Positions 61,814 through 64,000 of a stretch of DNA of 64,000 nt are shown one piece after another. The notes beneath the pieces were generated by a model. It made no database searches, was not told where the DNA came from, and worked only from the letters and a program-made list of their open reading frames with translations. Made by a program: the position numbers and the translations under genes. The first letter of the stretch is position 1. Each line of letters begins with the position of its first letter. This stretch comes from Sphingobacteriaceae bacterium (GTDB lineage Bacteria; Bacteroidota; Bacteroidia; B-17B0; Aurantibacillaceae): contig JADJLA010000001.1 of assembly GCA_016705695.1 (NCBI GenBank), positions 434,001 through 498,000 of the forward strand, in the 5' to 3' direction.

Positions 61814-63946
61814 ATGTCTCACTCACGTTGGATGGTGCTGATCATTCTGATCTTTCCTCAGTTTTTATTTCCTCAACAAAAGAAAAGTTCAATTGATAGC
61901 TTGATCGCTATTGCAAACAATATTAGTCAAAATGATCCTGCTCGTGCCGAACGATTTTGTGATTCTTTGATCAATACCGTTTTTAGAAAAAGTGCTGGCG
62001 AAGGATTATATCTGATGTTAGCTCAGAAGGCCAAGATCATTGAGCAGCAAGGAAGATTTAATGACGCCATAAAACTTAATCTTGAAGCGCTTGCCATGAA
62101 TGATATAGGTATTTCGGTAGATCAAAGGGGTGGTGTAACAAATAATGTAGGTAGATTATTTTACCAAATGGGTGTTTACAATAAGGCTCTTGATTATCAT
62201 TTTAAGGCATTAAAGATATTCGAATTCTTAAAGGACAGCACTGCAATGGCGCAAGGTTATAATAATATTGGGAATGTTTATGCCGAACAACATAATTATG
62301 AGAATTCTATAAAGTACTATAAAAGATCTTTGGGAATTTGCCAAAATATAAAGAATGATTTTGGTGTAGCTCTATCTCTTCTTAATATGGGCGCACTCCA
62401 TGCCGATAAAGGTAAATATGCTTTAGCTCAAGAGTGTTATGACAAATGTTTGCCATTAGCAAAAAAAATACAGAATGATGAGATCGAAATGGCGTGTAAG
62501 GTAAATTTAGCCGTAGTAGAAACCAATATTGGTAAACTTGAAATAGCTGAACAACTTTATCGAGAAGCTATGACTTACTACAAGAGCAAAGGAGACGAGT
62601 TTACAGTCATATTTGCTTATGTGGGACTAGGAGAAGTTGCTCAAAAGCGGAAGAAATATGATGAAGCAATGGGTTATTTTAATGCAGCATTAAAATTGTC
62701 AGAAAAAACGGGAAGTTTAGATGAGATAAGAAATGCTTATGATTTTATTTCTCAAACTTACGAATTGAAAGGGGATTATAGGAACAGTTTAGTTAACTAT
62801 AAGCTCTTTTCGAAGATAAAAGATAGTTTAGTGAACATTGAACAAACAAGAGAATCTACACGCAAGGAAGTAGGTTATGATTTTGAAAAGATCGCCTACG
62901 CGGATAGTATTAAACGTACAGAAGAAGGTCGAATAAAAGACCTGAAGAATGAGACAATACGCTTAAATCACGAAAAAGAATTAAGCAGTCAAAGAAGTAT
63001 TATTATAATAACCATTGTTGTTATTTTTCTTATGGGGGTAGTAACTTTCATACTAGTAAAAAGTAACAAGCAAAAGCAAAAGGATAACATGATCATCCTA
63101 TCCCAAAAAGCGGAAGTTGAAAGGCAAAAGGCGGAAGTGCAGAATCAAAAAGAAGTTGTTGAGTTAAAAAATCACGTTATTGAAGAAAAGCAACGGGAGA
63201 TAATTGACAGTATTAATTATGCGGAGCGTATTCAGCGCAGTTTTATTGCTACAAAAGAGATATTAGATGAAAATTTGCGAGAGTACTTTGTGTTTTTTAA
63301 ACCAAAGGATATAGTAAGTGGAGATTTTTACTGGGCAAGTAAGTTGACCAATGGAAATTTTGCGTTGGCTACAGCTGACAGCACAGGGCACGGGGTTCCG
63401 GGCGCCATTATGAGTTTGCTTAACGTTACAAGTTTGGAAAAAGCAATTGAAACGCAAGTGCAACCTTCTCGCATTTTAGATTACACACGAAAAACAATAA
63501 TCGAACGTTTAAAAAAGGATGGAACTGTTGAAGGTGGTAAAGATGGTATGGATGTTAGCCTAACAGTATACGATTTTAAGAAAAATAAATTAACTGTTGC
63601 TTGCGCTAATAACCCGGTTTGGATCGCCAGAGGAGCGGAAATGATAGAAATAAAACCCGATAAAATTCCAGTTGGGAAGCACGACAGGGATTCAGTACCG
63701 TTCTCGCAGCAAGAAATTGACTTGCAAGCTAACGATGTTGTTTATACACTTACCGATGGATTTCCAGATCAATTTGGAGGATTAAGAGGAAAAAAGTTCA
63801 TGAGCAAAAACTTAAAGGAATTACTTACTTCAAATGCTCATCTGCCAATGGAAGAACAGAAGGCTATACTCGAATTTACGTTTAAAAGCTGGGTAGGAGA
63901 TCTAGAGCAGGTTGATGATGTAACCCTCATTGGCGTTAGAATTTAA
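61814..63946 (+). CDS. TPR-SpoIIE (PP2C-type) serine phosphatase, membrane-anchored
   Basis: I prefer the Met at 61814 because a signal peptide starts there (MSHSRWMVLIILIFPQF); an ATG at 61778 is also in frame. The ~710-residue protein has TPR repeats (about 80-330), a membrane helix (about 395-418, SIIIITIVVIFLMGVVTFIL) and a long coiled coil (QKAEVERQKAEVQNQ). The C-terminal SpoIIE phosphatase has intact motifs IVSGDFYWAS, DSTGHGVPGAIMS and LTDGFPDQFGG. It closely resembles the gene at 43115 and the remnant at 57154. A role as sensor phosphatase in a partner-switch pathway is likely; the SiaC-family protein at 32829 is one possible substrate. Confidence 0.9.
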   Translation: MSHSRWMVLIILIFPQFLFPQQKKSSIDSLIAIANNISQNDPARAERFCDSLINTVFRKSAGEGLYLMLAQKAKIIEQQGRFNDAIKLNLEALAMNDIGISVDQRGGVTNNVGRLFYQMGVYNKALDYHFKALKIFEFLKDSTAMAQGYNNIGNVYAEQHNYENSIKYYKRSLGICQNIKNDFGVALSLLNMGALHADKGKYALAQECYDKCLPLAKKIQNDEIEMACKVNLAVVETNIGKLEIAEQLYREAMTYYKSKGDEFTVIFAYVGLGEVAQKRKKYDEAMGYFNAALKLSEKTGSLDEIRNAYDFISQTYELKGDYRNSLVNYKLFSKIKDSLVNIEQTRESTRKEVGYDFEKIAYADSIKRTEEGRIKDLKNETIRLNHEKELSSQRSIIIITIVVIFLMGVVTFILVKSNKQKQKDNMIILSQKAEVERQKAEVQNQKEVVELKNHVIEEKQREIIDSINYAERIQRSFIATKEILDENLREYFVFFKPKDIVSGDFYWASKLTNGNFALATADSTGHGVPGAIMSLLNVTSLEKAIETQVQPSRILDYTRKTIIERLKKDGTVEGGKDGMDVSLTVYDFKKNKLTVACANNPVWIARGAEMIEIKPDKIPVGKHDRDSVPFSQQEIDLQANDVVYTLTDGFPDQFGGLRGKKFMSKNLKELLTSNAHLPMEEQKAILEFTFKSWVGDLEQVDDVTLIGVRI

Positions 63947-63955
63947 TAACATTAC

Positions 63956-64000
63956 CTACTTCTTTTTTATCAATTCCATTACCTTTTCCATTTCAAGATC
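63956..64000 (-). CDS. C-terminal fragment of a gene cut by the window edge
   Basis: The last bases encode, on the minus strand, DLEMEKVMELIKKK followed by TAG. This looks like a helical, charged C-terminus. It converges with the SpoIIE gene, 9 bp apart. With only 14 residues no family can be named. Confidence 0.4.
   Translation of the reverse strand, partial: DLEMEKVMELIKKK

Overview
The window looks like a low-GC chromosomal segment from a member of the Bacteroidota. The signs are type IX secretion (T9SS) C-terminal domains of both types (type B at 22.4-22.6 kb, type A at 56.5-56.7 kb), TAnnTTTG-type promoter boxes, many secreted proteins with an '...AQ' signal-peptide end, TPR-SpoIIE phosphatases, an MtaB/PurB/LpxD/EF-P housekeeping set, and a tmRNA whose tag (GEENSYAMAA) resembles Bacteroidota tags. 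The genus cannot be read from the sequence.

Layout. 0-13 kb is mostly ordinary chromosome: the tail of an outer-membrane receptor, a tandem double D-Ala-D-Ala ligase, a Fic protein with its own operator, mtaB, purB with a coupled small gene, MazG, MscS, two envelope proteins, an aminotransferase and tRNA-Cys. 13-22.7 kb holds a radical SAM/SPASM protein, two small secreted proteins and a 2,294-residue T9SS adhesin-like protein with a ~720-bp internal period. 22.7-39 kb is repeat-rich accessory DNA. It contains seven copies of a palindromic CACGGAG element and several other palindromic families, interleaved with hypothetical secreted genes, a BRO-domain protein, a patatin, an NlpC/P60 hydrolase, a SiaC-family protein and the lpxD-acyltransferase pair. 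35.5-41.3 kb has two damaged peptidase genes (tricorn-like and M1). 43-47.5 kb has a TPR-SpoIIE phosphatase whose 3' end carries a 77-bp triplication, then an OmpA-family protein. 47.5-55 kb has efp and a four-gene formate module (fhs-fdhD-fdsGB-like-fdhA). 55-59 kb has a T9SS-secreted cyclophilin, a DsrE protein, a decayed third SpoIIE gene and a NarK-type transporter with an unusual soluble loop. 59.2-61.1 kb holds a Fic gene between imperfect direct repeats of the ssrA 3' end, with an operator array in its promoter. 61.2-64 kb has a secreted protein, another TPR-SpoIIE phosphatase and the edge of one more gene.

How genes may work together. The formate operon couples formate oxidation to NADH (FdhA with a fused NuoE/NuoF-like subunit, matured by FdhD) and to C1-folate entry (Fhs). 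The NNP-type transporter nearby may supply nitrate or nitrite, but that link is inferred. The two intact TPR-SpoIIE phosphatases and the SiaC-family protein (with the conserved phospho-Thr at position 68) are plausible members of a partner-switching network, although they are not adjacent. Both Fic proteins end in a predicted DNA-binding domain and sit behind inverted-repeat operators overlapping predicted promoters. That makes a self-regulating Fic module the best candidate in this window for something under-described, and the ssrA-linked copy is the strongest case.

Several genes are broken: the N-terminus of the flavoprotein, the tricorn-like peptidase, the M1 aminopeptidase and a SpoIIE remnant. 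Some lesions lie in homopolymers and could be sequencing errors.
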